Source of the DNA: Mansonella perstans
Lineage: Eukaryota; Nematoda; Chromadorea; Rhabditida; Onchocercidae
Direction of reading: 5' to 3'
NCBI GenBank assembly: GCA_037074765.1
Contig: JBAMDO010000568.1
Location: 62,001 to 126,000 of the forward strand
DNA: 64,000 nucleotides
Position numbers and translations under genes: made by a program. Positions 13,400 to 24,125 of this stretch are shown piece by piece (the first letter of the stretch is position 1; each line of letters begins with the position of its first letter). Below the pieces are notes generated by a model. That model made no database searches. It had not been told where the DNA came from and saw only the letters and a list, made by a program, of their open reading frames with translations.

Positions 13400-14544
13400 T
13401 GTACTTCTTATAGCAAATATTTTGCCTTCTTATAATTCATATTTATTATTCACACTTCCTTCGTAGTTTGTTTGGTTTGAGCAATCGCATGATTGATCAG
13501 GTCGTTTTTCCGAAGGTATTTTCGGAATAAGTTCCATTTCATCCTCAGGTTGTGTCGGAATTTTCTCTAACTTATTAGTGTATTTCTGAAATAATATGTA
13601 TTGTAAGCGGTGAAAATATAATGTTGAACATTGTCAGCACAAAATGTTTGGGAAATAATAGATTTATTGCTGATATGAAATGAAATGAATTTCTCATATG
13701 TAGGCGCATTTTTCTATAATAGGTTATTAAAAAAAATTGCTAAGTCTCGCAGTTTGCATTGTCTTCCTCATTTGCTTTTTTCAGCATCATTCATCTTTTC
13801 ATTAATGTGTATGGCAGAAATTGTCTGATCAAAATTTTCAATGTGGGACATCCAGACTTTCTAAAACCTCCCGAAAATTTCCTGCAGTTTTTTAATGGCT
13901 TTTTTGCTTTGCTGCAGTCATATATTAATTTCTGTCAAAATATTAATAGCTTCCGTGCTTTGCTTAGAATTTCTCCTCATATGAACAGCAACAAACGAAA
14001 CTATAACAAAGGATTGAAAATCTTCGATTCTTTCATGTTGCACGGATTAGGGATTAAGATATAACTGTAGTGAATTATTTTTACTTCTAAGTTCAGGCAA
14101 ATTCAATACAAGTTCTTGAAAAGAAATAAATTAGCTTCGAGAATTCAATTTGCAACAACTGGATATTACTCAATAAATTTTTCACCTTCAGTTGCTGTCG
14201 TATTTTTTGAAAATAACATGCTGCAACATAAGAAAATTCTATTTACAAAAAAGAAACCTGTACAAAATCGGCATAATAGCAATAAATATTCAAAGGTTGA
14301 AGGTGCTGGAGCACAAATTGACGCATTGCGTTTAATGTCTGAAACACATAATAGTGAAAATGAAGTAGGAATCATGCGTTCCATACTAAGCAAAACCAAT
14401 GACACAGTATATCTTAAATTGAGGTACACTGCACGGAGAGCTTCAAATTGATGAAGTTGGATGTGATATAATGAGAAAGTGGCAAGTGAATTTGCTATTC
14501 TCTTGTAATAATAGCTTATTGTGTGAATGCAAATCTAATGCAAT
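13400..14544. other. Intergenic region between convergent genes
   Basis: This lies between the TMED stop (13399, +) and the GT90 stop (14545, -). Two plus-strand open frames, near 13759-14064 and 14116-14451 (about 100 and 110 codons), are the longest here. They have no recognisable domain, no good initiation context and biased composition, so I do not call them genes. The 3' untranslated regions of both flanking genes must lie here. Confidence 0.5.
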
Positions 14545-16947
14545 CTATTCCATGTCCTCAGATAAATCGTTGAAGCCTAGCACTTTTTCAACATATTCTT
14601 CGAAATTTCCATAAAAATGCTATACATAACTGAAAAATATTCTGGGAGCTACTTGTTTGTATTCATTTCAAGTGAAAAATGGTTATATTACAAGTAAAAT
14701 AACCTTATTATGATCTTGTGTTTTTGCCCACTTGATTTGTTCCAAAAGAGTGGAATCAGTAAAATGGAAATAATGTAGTCCTTCCTCTAGATCGGCATAA
14801 AAATATTCATAATAATCAGAGAATGATTTAAAAATGATGCTATCTCCAGCCAGTAAAAAAGGGAAACGATATGCCGCAACTGTTCCATCAATATTTAGTA
14901 CAAATTTATACTGAAATTCCATTTGTTTTATTTTCAAGGATTTGTTCTGAATGGCATTATATGCAAATATCATGTGAATGAAATATAAAAATGAACCTTG
15001 AAGAAATCTGAAAACGGCATCGATCCAACCTTTGGGGTATGCTGGGATTGGTTGAAAAAGAAGTATTGCGTGATCCCTGCATCCAGAAAGTTAGGATATA
15101 ATCTTGATAACTTCGCTATTTTAAGTCGCAACTATAATAAAGGCATTTTCATATACTCAAAAATATATGGTAATATTGTTCTCATTACTATGACATACAT
15201 TATATGGATAGAACGGCTGAATCATTTTTGCTTTTTCGGAATCGGCCCCATAAATTTCAAAGTATCTGCAAAAAATCTATATTTCAAAGAACACAGCATA
15301 CCTCATTGGAATCTCGACCTCGGAACACCGCTTTATCTTCTTTCTGCTGCCATCTGTAATATTTTTCACCTCTTACAGAATGTATGTCGAGTATAACCGA
15401 ATCCATGGAATCAATTACTGACTTTGTCAGCTCATATGTTGGCATTACTATATCCACTGTATCTTAAATCATACGCTGTACAATGATTTCTGGAAATTCA
15501 ATTAAACCTGAGATTAAGGATTGGATGGAAAGATCTTCAACTTCTATTGATCGAAATATTCCTACTCATCATATTTTATATATTATTCATCATATCGAAT
15601 TCTCTATTATTCGAATTATTTTGACTGAATATATTAGGACTGCACCTCTGGAACCACACCAGCTAATCATCGGAACAAGATCACTTTTCGTTTTTACCAG
15701 CGGCCAATCGCCAAGATTAAAGATAAATTCCGTATTTGGCAAATACATTTTTCTCATCAGTGATGTGAATATCGCATCAACAAATATCCGAAAACTCGTA
15801 TATTCTCCATAACACCGTCTATATAACTGAAGAAGAATAAATAATTTTAAGATCTGAAAGGATCAGATTTTTATGTTTTCCTCCAAGAAAAAAAAACCGT
15901 TGCTTTGCTGAAGTGCTGATGGCAAGGAAGGTTAGATGATGAACAATAGTCATGTGTAGGAAGAACTGTTCAGTCAAACAAAATCAAAGATCTACTCAAA
16001 TTTGATTTAAATTATATAATAGAAATGTTAGTTATATCGAAAATTAGATGATATGTTGAGAAAGCTCGTAATATCAATCCTTAGAAAATATGTAGGATTT
16101 TAATTACTTTAGAAACGTTTACATTATTTTTAATAATTCGATAATGACATAATGCACTGCTGTAACGATGCCGTGAATTTGCCCATTTCTTTTTCACTAT
16201 TGTTAATACTTGTTCAAAATTAATCGTAGACCACCGATTTAAATCATTGTCAAGCTGTGAATTTTGTGATGCACAACCAACTTCTTGCATCCACTGTGAA
16301 ACAGTCCATTTTGGACAATCACAGTATTCCGAATAGAGCAAACTTCCATCAACTAAATAACATCAAAGCTATTGAAAAATTGTAATGTTTATAGAAATAA
16401 TATATTTAACATTCTCTGTAAAAAATAAAAATTTAACATGAAATATCATTTATATATACATGCGAAGATAGGATTATATTAATTATTAAACCTTTCTTAA
16501 TTTCAATTGGAGAATCGCATAACGGGATACCATTTGATGTATGAATGTTTACAATCATTTGTATACAAGAAGACCATAGTCGTATTCGTAATACATATGA
16601 ACCATCATGATAATCAATTAACTGGAATCTACAATTCTCTATAGTATTCTAATTAAAAATACAAATATAATTTTATTTATAATAAAAATAATATTTTTTG
16701 TAACAAATTTAACAAAATAATTTAGCCTTCAATGGAAAATTAACCGATGACGGCAAGATCCTCGAATAGATACATTTAAAGGTCCGATAGATTCTGTAAT
16801 ATTTGTTGCTCCATGCCTTAGTTGTATATGTAGATAGCGAACTGGTAAATCAAATTGAAGTGTACCAAAACAAAGTGAATTTTCACTTTCATTTGTGAGA
16901 GATAAAATGAACAAACCAGTAGCAATAAATAAAATGTAACAAAACAT
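14545..16947 (-). CDS. CAP10/GT90 protein O-glucosyltransferase (POGLUT2/3, KDELC-like)
   Basis: Exons, minus strand: 16947-16752, 16638-16492, 16352-16123, 15826-15646, 15456-15302, 15131-14997, 14910-14704 and 14619-14545 (about 441 residues). A signal peptide (FCYILFIATGLFILSL) precedes a filamin-like N-terminal domain (RYLHIQLRHG; FQLIDYHDGSYVLRI). The cysteine block YCDCPKW follows, then the GT90 catalytic domain with FNLGDWPL, SWCGSR, DIVMPTYELT, FRGRDSNE and NIDGTVAAYRFPFLLAGD, all matching KDELC1/POGLUT2. These ER enzymes transfer glucose or xylose from UDP-sugar to serines of Notch-type EGF repeats. The first exon junction (donor after 16752) is a weaker GT and was chosen for alignment and phase. 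Two oddities: the usual segment of about 20-25 residues between the IKWAK helix and the final FYGNFEEY helix is absent from the 84-base intron, and the protein ends SEDME with no KDEL signal. Confidence 0.88.
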
Positions 16948-17747
16948 TCCCTGTCATCTGAAAACTAATATTTGTTTAATGCTTTTATAGATTATTTAGC
17001 AGCTATTGAGAAAATACTCATATAGCATGAACATAATAGTTATTAGCGTTATTAATGAGAGATAATTTATCTTACCGTTTTATTATTCTTTTTTTTTTTT
17101 TTTTACAATAAACAATAGTATCAACAATACGTTACAACCTTGCAAAGAGGTTTTCCATTACGAGGTCCAGCAATTGATACGAGCTTCACTGGATCTACTA
17201 ACATTGTTATGTAAAATTTGTGTTCACACCAACAACGACAGATATTCATTTTAATACTATTTATTTATCTATTAACTTTGATAAACATTACAAAAACATT
17301 TCCATCTAACCTTTAACTCTAGATACAATCTCAAGGTAAATTACAAATCATATCCGCGAAAGAAAAAACTGCGTGAATAAAATTTTTTAACTCTAAAAAT
17401 GAAAACTGAAATCAGTATAAAAAGAAGTTAGAGTGAGCCTTTTTAAAATATAATAAGGATCTGAAAAACTAAGCATTGTGGTGACGTGAATTATTAATGT
17501 GAACGTAAAAAGCTTTAAGAAAATCCAACTTTATTCAACTTTCAAACATATAACAAACAAACAACGAGTAAAACGAACAGAGAGAGAGAGAGAGTCATAA
17601 AAGGCCATTAAGCCAGAAGAAACCAACCCATCAGGTTAATTCATAAAATTTCCCTTACAAATGCACAAATAAACGCGCTACATTCCCTGAGGATAGAAAG
17701 CTTTGGCTACACAAAAATTTGTTTCACATATAGGAATGGCTTAACTT
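16948..17747. other. Intergenic spacer between NOP58 and the GT90 gene
   Basis: Both flanking genes run on the minus strand. The spacer has a T-run near 17090-17104, a short (GA)n tract near 17580-17594, the 3' untranslated region of NOP58, and a probable spliced-leader acceptor (GTTTTCAG, minus strand, cut between 16958 and 16957) ten bases before the GT90 start codon. A small coding-like segment at 17204-17139 is listed separately. Confidence 0.55.
17139..17204 (-). other. Coding-like segment, unidentified possible exon
   Basis: On the minus strand an ATG at 17204 opens 22 codons reading MLVDPVKLVSIAGPRNGKP then LCK, with a GT just after 17139. The composition looks like a folded protein rather than AT-rich noise, and the frame is open for several codons upstream (FYIT). 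I found no acceptor just upstream and no partner exon. Splicing it to the GT90 gene's leader acceptor would run into a stop. It could be an exon of an unseen small gene, a terminal exon that reads on to a nearby TGA, or a relic. Confidence 0.3.
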
Positions 17748-20700
17748 CTATTCGTCAACTTCTTCCTTGACCTGTAAAAAACAAGAAAATACATTTCACA
17801 TAATTCTCACCTCGATATCCTATCATTTCCTACTTTCAACTTATGTTTCTTATCTTCTATCGATGGAACCAAATCGATGATTCAGCTTTCAACAATAATT
17901 TGAACAGAAATAAAAATCAGAACTCCAAATCTAATTTTAAGCCAAACTCAATTGGTATGTAAACTAATAAAAAATACACCACACGTAAAATGATGCAGAA
18001 CTTGACAAATAGCCTTTGCCAAAAATTGTCAAGAGATTTCAAAAATTTGAACTTAATCCAAAACTATACAATTATCAAAATAATTGTTAACTTGGGATCT
18101 TTCATAATTTATTACAAAGAAACACTATTTTTAAAAAGTTAAGTATTTAAACATCTCGTACCTTCTTTTTTTTGAATTTTTTTTGCGATGGGCCTTCTTT
18201 TTTATATTGACTACTTCCAGCCCCACCCATGCTACTTCCAGCCCCACTCATGGTATCTTTACCACTGTCACCATCGCCGCTTTCAGAAAATCTTCGCTTC
18301 TTAGAACTTTTAATTGTTGAATCTGCACTAGGATCGTATCGACTTGTGCTACTGAAAAATCTACAAAAATTAGAAAGCCTTGAATTTATGATAAAACTGA
18401 CGAACTTGCAAAACTGACTGTGAGAAAAAACGAGAATTCCCGCACAAATATGAAAATAGAATCAAAAAAATATAAAAGGAGCGAATCTTTCAATCATATC
18501 GCATAAAAGAATTATACACATAAAGTTTATAAAAGCAGCATACGATCCATTTCAAAAAGAACAGAAACGTAGTCTGCAAAACTGGATAGCAAAAAATAGC
18601 TTATTCACCTTTTATATGTATAACTGTCGTGCTGAGCAGGTTTCCCTGTTATTTTCTTCGGTCCTCGTTCCTGCTCCATTCGAATAAATGTTTCAATATA
18701 GGCACGACTTTTTTCTCCAGGCTCAGTTCCTAGTGATTCATCCGCAAGTGCATCGATTCGAGTCGCTAGTGATACTTTTGCTGCTAGTTTACGAGCTACC
18801 TAATAATTAGCTTGGAATTAAAAGTTAATCAGTAAAGCAATTAAACATTCACTCATAAATTATATATACATATATAAAAACCGCTGTTACCTTTCCTTTG
18901 ATTTTTGTACTGGCTTGACCAATAAGATGAGCGTGATAAATGAGACCGTATTTAGGCGTATCGCGTTTTGTTTTCAGCGCACGAAAAAGTGCTTTTTCTG
19001 CTCCCAATATTTGTACCGTAGATGCTGGATATTTTGCAAGGCTCACTAATGAGCCTGCATGAGAAATTAATCTAGCACCGACTAATTCACCAAGTAAAAT
19101 TGTCAGATTTGGTGCAAGTACCATCATTCGATTCTTCAGGTAATCTGCTAGCTCGGAACGGTATTTTATCAAATCAATAATCTAAATAGTATTTATTACC
19201 AAAAAATATTACTTCATCTTTATATGAAGTTCAGAAAGATGTTTGGGATTTATTTATACCATGATGAATAATTTCACCAGTCTACTGAAACTAACTTGTT
19301 CACATAATCCGCTTATGTGCAATGTATCTGAATCGGATATATCAGTTCCCATACTGATTTCTGCTTCCTGTTTAACACGCGCTTCCAACTCTGGTGACAA
19401 TATATCTGATAAATCACATTTTACAGCATTTGATCTCATTCCCATAGCTTTCACAGTCTGAAACAAAATTAAATAACGTGAGTCCACAATATTTAGAATT
19501 AAAAAAAAAAAAATATCAGCTGCTACAAATTTACTTGCATACCTTTATATAGGCTTGGTGATCTTGAATTATTTTACTTAATTCTGGAAAATGCCAGCCA
19601 TACCACTCTCGGCATCTAGAATAGGTTAAATTGAAATTTGACAGAACAAAAAATAATTCCGTAGTATTTTTTTCTGTAATATTTTCACAACAAACCTCAT
19701 CACGTAATTGTTAATTTCTTTGTCTAGATCATCGAGTAAAGATACCGCTTGCACGATCATCGTGTCAATTTTTTCGGGATTAAATTTAACCTTAAAAAAT
19801 TCTCAAATTTAGAACGAAACATTCTAATTCTAACAAAAATCAAAAAACATTCTAATTCTAACAAAAAACATCCTCCAAGTATCTCTCCCAATATAAGAAA
19901 CTTCTTTTCGAATTCCTTTGAAATCTTGTAAAACGAATTAAACCCATAATCACACACAAATTCAAAAACTTTCACATATCTCCTCGGTTCCATCATTAAC
20001 AAGTTAGAAGTTAGCACTTTATGTATGTGTAAATAAATTTTCACTTTATATCGACCCAACGAATGCGCCACGGCAAGATTCATGGAGTGTAGCTCTTGTT
20101 TGTGCTCATTTAGCAAGCTATCTATGTTTGCTCGAATACTACGCATAAGTTCCTGAGTTGCTGCATTATAAACACATGATATATCGAATTTTTCCTGAAA
20201 ATATACGTTTTCATTACGCATCATAAGATTTCTTGCATTATTAAATAAAGGTCGTATTTTTTCTTGAAATACCTGCCATAATAAGTATTTGAAAATGAAA
20301 AAGAACCATCATATGACAACAGATTGTTTCTTTTTCAAAAATTATAGTTAGAAAAACACCTTTATCCCCAACTATAACAAGGCAAAGGACTGCTATAACA
20401 ATAAAGCAACCATCGCTATGTAAAAGTTAGACATGTGTTAACCTATAATGCAAAAAAACTCCAGGATATGTGTGAGTTACATAGTTGGATTTTATTGTAA
20501 ATATAAGGTAGAAAAGAAGAAAGAATCTCACCTTGATGATATTTCCTAGTTTCACCTCACCAACAGCAAGTTCGTCGCCTTTGTTCAATTTTCCCTTCAG
20601 AGCTTTTTTCAGTGTTTTAGTTAACTTCCCTTCCGCCAAACAAGTAACATTTTCTACTGCTTCAGCCGTATTTTTAAATTTCTTGAAGGAAACTAACTGC

Positions 20701-21223
20701 AACCTGAAACTCAAAATAAAATAGAAAGTTTAGTAAACCCTATGAATATTATTAAGAGCCACTTACATGCTTCACTATTACAATAAATACCTGAAACTTT
20801 TAACATTCTTTTTGTCTTCTTTTAGAGCTGAAAAAAGATGAAAAAAAAAAACCTTGAACAGTTAAGTTTATCTAACTCCTTATCAATAGATCATCTAATA
20901 AGATCATCTTTTAGATCATCTAATTATCAAATCAACAGATCATCTAATTTTTATCTATTCCAACAACATTAATTGTAAAACTCACAGTTTCTGTGCTTTT
21001 TCTGGTGATGAACATTCATCCCAAATATTATCCACATTTTGCAACTTCTTTTCATCCAACATCTTAAAATATGACAGATAAATAGAGTTGATATTTTAAA
21101 CAGTAATTTCAAATAATTTAATATTTCAAAATTTCAAGCAGATAAGCTAAATCTATTCTATTCATTTTAAACTATAACCTTAAATAAAGCATATCCTGCC
21201 GGCGTTTCGAATAGCACCAACAT
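17748..21223 (-). CDS. nol-5: NOP58/NOP5 box C/D snoRNP core protein
   Basis: Eleven exons, minus strand: 21223-21179, 21062-20986, 20703-20532, 20194-20045, 19790-19696, 19615-19543, 19457-19296, 19181-18891, 18799-18609, 18351-18162 and 17771-17748 (489 residues; human NOP58 529). The N-terminus [15 protein letters not shown] and the block [11 protein letters not shown] are the NOP5N domain. The central coiled coil includes [12 protein letters not shown]. The Nop domain, which binds the 15.5K-snoRNA complex, has [20 protein letters not shown] and [20 protein letters not shown]. The tail is Lys- and Ser/Gly-rich with KKFKKKK. NOP58 is a nucleolar scaffold for fibrillarin-directed rRNA 2'-O-methylation. 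The final exon is only eight codons including the stop (VKEEVDE). A likely trans-splice acceptor (TTATTATAG) lies seven bases upstream of the ATG. The symbol follows the C. elegans orthologue as I remember it. Confidence 0.96.
18210..18251 (-). repeat. 21-bp duplication inside the NOP58 coding tail
   Basis: Two adjacent 21-bp units (18210-18230 and 18231-18251) differing at three bases encode the repeated heptads MSGAGSS and MGGAGSS in the low-complexity C-terminal tail. Confidence 0.85.
20887..20947. repeat. Four copies of AGATCATCT in NOP58 intron 2
   Basis: The 9-mer AGATCATCT (minus strand AGATGATCT) occurs four times within about 60 bases, in a context TAGATCATCTAA. It resembles a degenerate microsatellite. 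I checked whether it could supply box C elements of an intronic snoRNA, but no box D or guide arrangement was clear. Confidence 0.7.
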
Positions 21224-21577
21224 TCTTTACCTATAATAAACAATACAGTGTACGAAAATATTGACAGGTATCACGTCAATCCGTAAATCAATCTAAACGT
21301 GCATAAAACGTGTTTAAAATAGCGAAGACCTATTGCATACCTATTTCGACCTGTCCCTTCTTGTCACTCAAACAGGATAGGAACATCACACCAACCGTGA
21401 AATATTGCACAACTTTTTGCAATAGTCTACTGGTTGATAATAGTGGCGGTAAATAGTATCATAAGAAGCTAAACAGGATTAATCAATGAATGATTTGCTC
21501 GACTACGTGATCTTTATAACAATGAAGCAAATCAGGAATTAGTTTCAGGTTTTTGAGAAAAGATTTCTTCATTGAAA
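21224..21577. promoter_or_regulatory. Divergent promoter region of NOP58 and APRT
   Basis: 354 bp separate the NOP58 start codon (minus) from the APRT start codon (plus), so both promoters must lie here. Each gene has a pyrimidine-AG acceptor before its ATG (minus-strand TTATTATAG next to 21230, plus-strand TTAGTTTCAG ending at 21548). No TATA-type element is distinctive in this AT-rich sequence. A bidirectional housekeeping promoter is an inference from position only. Confidence 0.5.
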
Positions 21578-22957
21578 ATGGATGATAAAACGTTATCATT
21601 AAAAAATAAATGTGAGTTGGAATATCTAAAAGATGAAGTTAAGTCAAAATTGCGAATTTTTCCAGATTTTCCAAAACCGGGAATCAAATTTATGTAAGAT
21701 CTTATTGCTGTATTTTGTAAAAACAATTTGATAGAATGATAAAATGTTTTACAAAAAAAAAAGTTTGATTGTATTTGGTAGCTATTTTAGAATGATAGTG
21801 TAATTCAGGATGATCATTCTGCTTCCTATTTTAGTGTTATTTGGTATTTTAGGAAATAGGAAAAATTTTAAGAGGGAAAATCAGTAAGATAATTTTGATG
21901 ACCATTTTATCGGTTATAATTACATGTGAAAGGTCACATGCGAATCTTCTTTTACTTTTTTTTTTTTTTTTATTGAAGAAAAGAATTTGTTTGCAGAGAT
22001 GTAATGCTATTAATGCGTTATCCAGTATTGCTGGAAAAATTATGTGCAGCAATAGCTGAGCACGTACGTGTTGAAGTACCAGTCAAAATAGATGTAGTTG
22101 TTGGCTTAGAAGCACGTGGTAAGTGTATTAACATTTTTTAACTTTTCTTTCATAAAAACATTTCATCTTTAATTTGCTTAGATTATTCATTAATGTTAAT
22201 TTTATTCAAGTAAAATTATTCTTTTCCAAAGAGTTATTTATAAAAAACTGATTTGTGAAGAGAGTAAATCGATAAATCGCCTATCAAGATTCAAGTTTTC
22301 ATTACTTATATATTTTTCAAAAAGAGTTTTATGCATATTCAATACCTAATTCAGGTTTTTTATTTGGTCCTCAAATCGCGATATTATTGAAGGTTCCCTT
22401 TATTCCGATTAGAAAAAAAGGCAAATTGCCAGGAAAAACACACAGAGAAGTGTATCAGAAAGAATATGGCGAAGTTAGTTGTTTTAGTTCACTTAAATTT
22501 CATGTTTTAGCATTTTAAAATATGATCTATTTGGTCATAATAAATAAGACCAGTGAGTTTTATGTTTAAGTTTATAATTGAATTCAATTGTAATCACAAC
22601 AGCAGTGAAGCTGCATTTGATTATTTGACCTTATCCATAAATCATGCCATATATCTTGCAGGAGATCATAATTGATTTTAGTTCGTTTTCTCAATTTAGC
22701 GGTGTGTAATATTTTTTTATAATCTACAGGATGTAATCGAGATACAAGAAGATGCAATCAAGCAAAATTCAAAAGTGTTGTTAGTGGACGATCTTTTAGC
22801 AACGGGTGGTAGTTTAAAAGCAGCTGTATCATTGATTAAAAAAGCTGGTGGTGAAATAGTTGAAGCGTTCACATTAATCGAGTTGGCTTACTTAGAGCCA
22901 CGAAAACATATGCCAGAACATATTTCCATTTATTCTTTTATTACTTTGACAGAATAG
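21578..22957 (+). CDS. aprt-1: Adenine phosphoribosyltransferase
   Basis: Four exons with matching phases: 21578-21693, 21997-22118, 22355-22473 and 22730-22957 (194 residues; typical APRT about 180). The N-terminal block RIFPDFPKPGIKFIDVM is characteristic. GLEARGFLFGP and IRKKGKLPGKT form the substrate loops, and VLLVDDLLATGGSLKAA is the PRPP-binding motif of type I phosphoribosyltransferases with its two acidic residues. APRT makes AMP from adenine and PRPP in the cytosol (purine salvage), which matters in parasitic worms that rely on host purines. The N-terminal extension of about 15 residues (MDDKTLSLKNKCELEYLKD) is a little longer than usual. The gene is divergent from NOP58. A polyadenylation signal lies 121 bases after the stop. 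Confidence 0.95.
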
Positions 22958-24125
22958 AAATCAGGGTGTGATTAATTTTTCAATATTTTATAGACTTATT
23001 TTGGTTGACGAGTTTTTTTCTCATATTATTACATTCCTTCTGGATAGATGCGTATAATAGATGCACTGTTATTTTGAAATAAATGTTTTTATAATGTTTT
23101 CTTGAACAGCACTATGATTAAAAGGTAAGGTTTTGAAAGCCATTCAAGGTATCTTATTGCTTTTATTAAACGAAATGTAAAATTATCGGAAACTTGAAAT
23201 AGGGAAGAGTTTGATGGGTGACGAATGGTGAAGCAGAGTGAGACAAAGTGTTGTTGACAACAGTTAGTGTGGAAGGTGTGTCACCTGATAAGAATGGTAC
23301 TGCGATCTTGAATACTGTCATCACTTGTTTACTGTCTTCTATTTACTTTTCTTATATTAGCAATGTATAGTTAAGTAGTAATAGTTTCGAATTACCGAAG
23401 ACTTTGAAATGCTCCTTTTCCGTTCTTACATATGGGCATAACTATATTATAATTGAAACATGATTAACCAGATCCGAAGAGTAGAATGTAGAACTGTACT
23501 TAGTTTTGACCTGATTCGAAGATCATTAGCAATTAGTATCGTAAATCTTGAATAAGTCTTTTAGTTCTTAGCGAAAAATTTAGAACTAGTGAAGTAATTT
23601 CTTTCATTCAAACATTTCATGTTTATTATATTATTCATATTCGGAATTTCTCATTGCTAATAATTAAATAGAAGCTGTGTTATTTGTGCTGGGATTTAAA
23701 TTTCTTTGGAAATTTAACAGAAAATCTTCATTTGAAATTTTGCTCACATTCTTCAGTAAAATAATCACTGTTAATCTCTCTCATTTTATAAAAAATTTTA
23801 CTAAATTATTATTATTCATATTTGTTGCAATTGCACAGTGTATTCTGTTGTGACGTGTGCGTGGCGTAAATGTATTTTATGCTTAAGCGTGTCATTTTTC
23901 GTCTTTCCATGGCGCTTATTTTTATCCCTTTAATTGGTTATTTTTATTGAATTTCATATTTACTCATTGGTCGATTCGTTGCATTTAATTTTTGTTAGGA
24001 CATAAATCACAATTGTGGTGATTTCAATTTAACCAATAAAATAGTGGAGAATTCAATGCAAAAAGTTAAAAATTTTGCAGTTTACTGATTTGATGGCTGT
24101 ATTCGAAAGATAAGTGGAAAAGACG
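22958..24125. other. Intergenic region between APRT and the ZIP gene
   Basis: It holds the APRT 3' untranslated region with AATAAA at 23078-23083, then AT-rich sequence without recognisable exons. A possible leader acceptor (AATTTTGCAG) ends about 45 bases before the ZIP start codon. Confidence 0.55.
23078..23083 (+). terminator. Polyadenylation signal AATAAA for APRT
   Basis: Canonical hexamer 121 bases downstream of the APRT stop codon, the first AATAAA after the coding region and at a distance normal for nematode 3' ends. Confidence 0.5.

Noticed and set aside
13759..14451. Two plus-strand open frames of about 100 and 110 codons
   Set aside because: No domain, no start context and no splice partners. 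They lie in the shared 3' region of convergent genes. RNA-seq would settle it.
15361..15385. Apparent short intron (GTAAGA...TTACAG) in the GT90 gene
   Set aside because: The frame is open through it and the read-through sequence aligns with the family, whereas splicing would break the phase.
15483..15812. 109-codon plus-strand open frame
   Set aside because: Partly antisense to the GT90 exon 15826-15646, which has clear homology on the other strand.
20195..20531. Intronic box C/D snoRNA in NOP58
   Set aside because: NOP58 introns host snoRNAs in some animals, but only a near-match to box C (ATGATGG) was seen, with no box D and terminal stem.
20807..20850. Possible extra NOP58 exon after the acceptor TTTTTTCAG on the minus strand
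   Set aside because: It would introduce a stop in the required phase. Joining 20986 directly to 20703 restores family length exactly.
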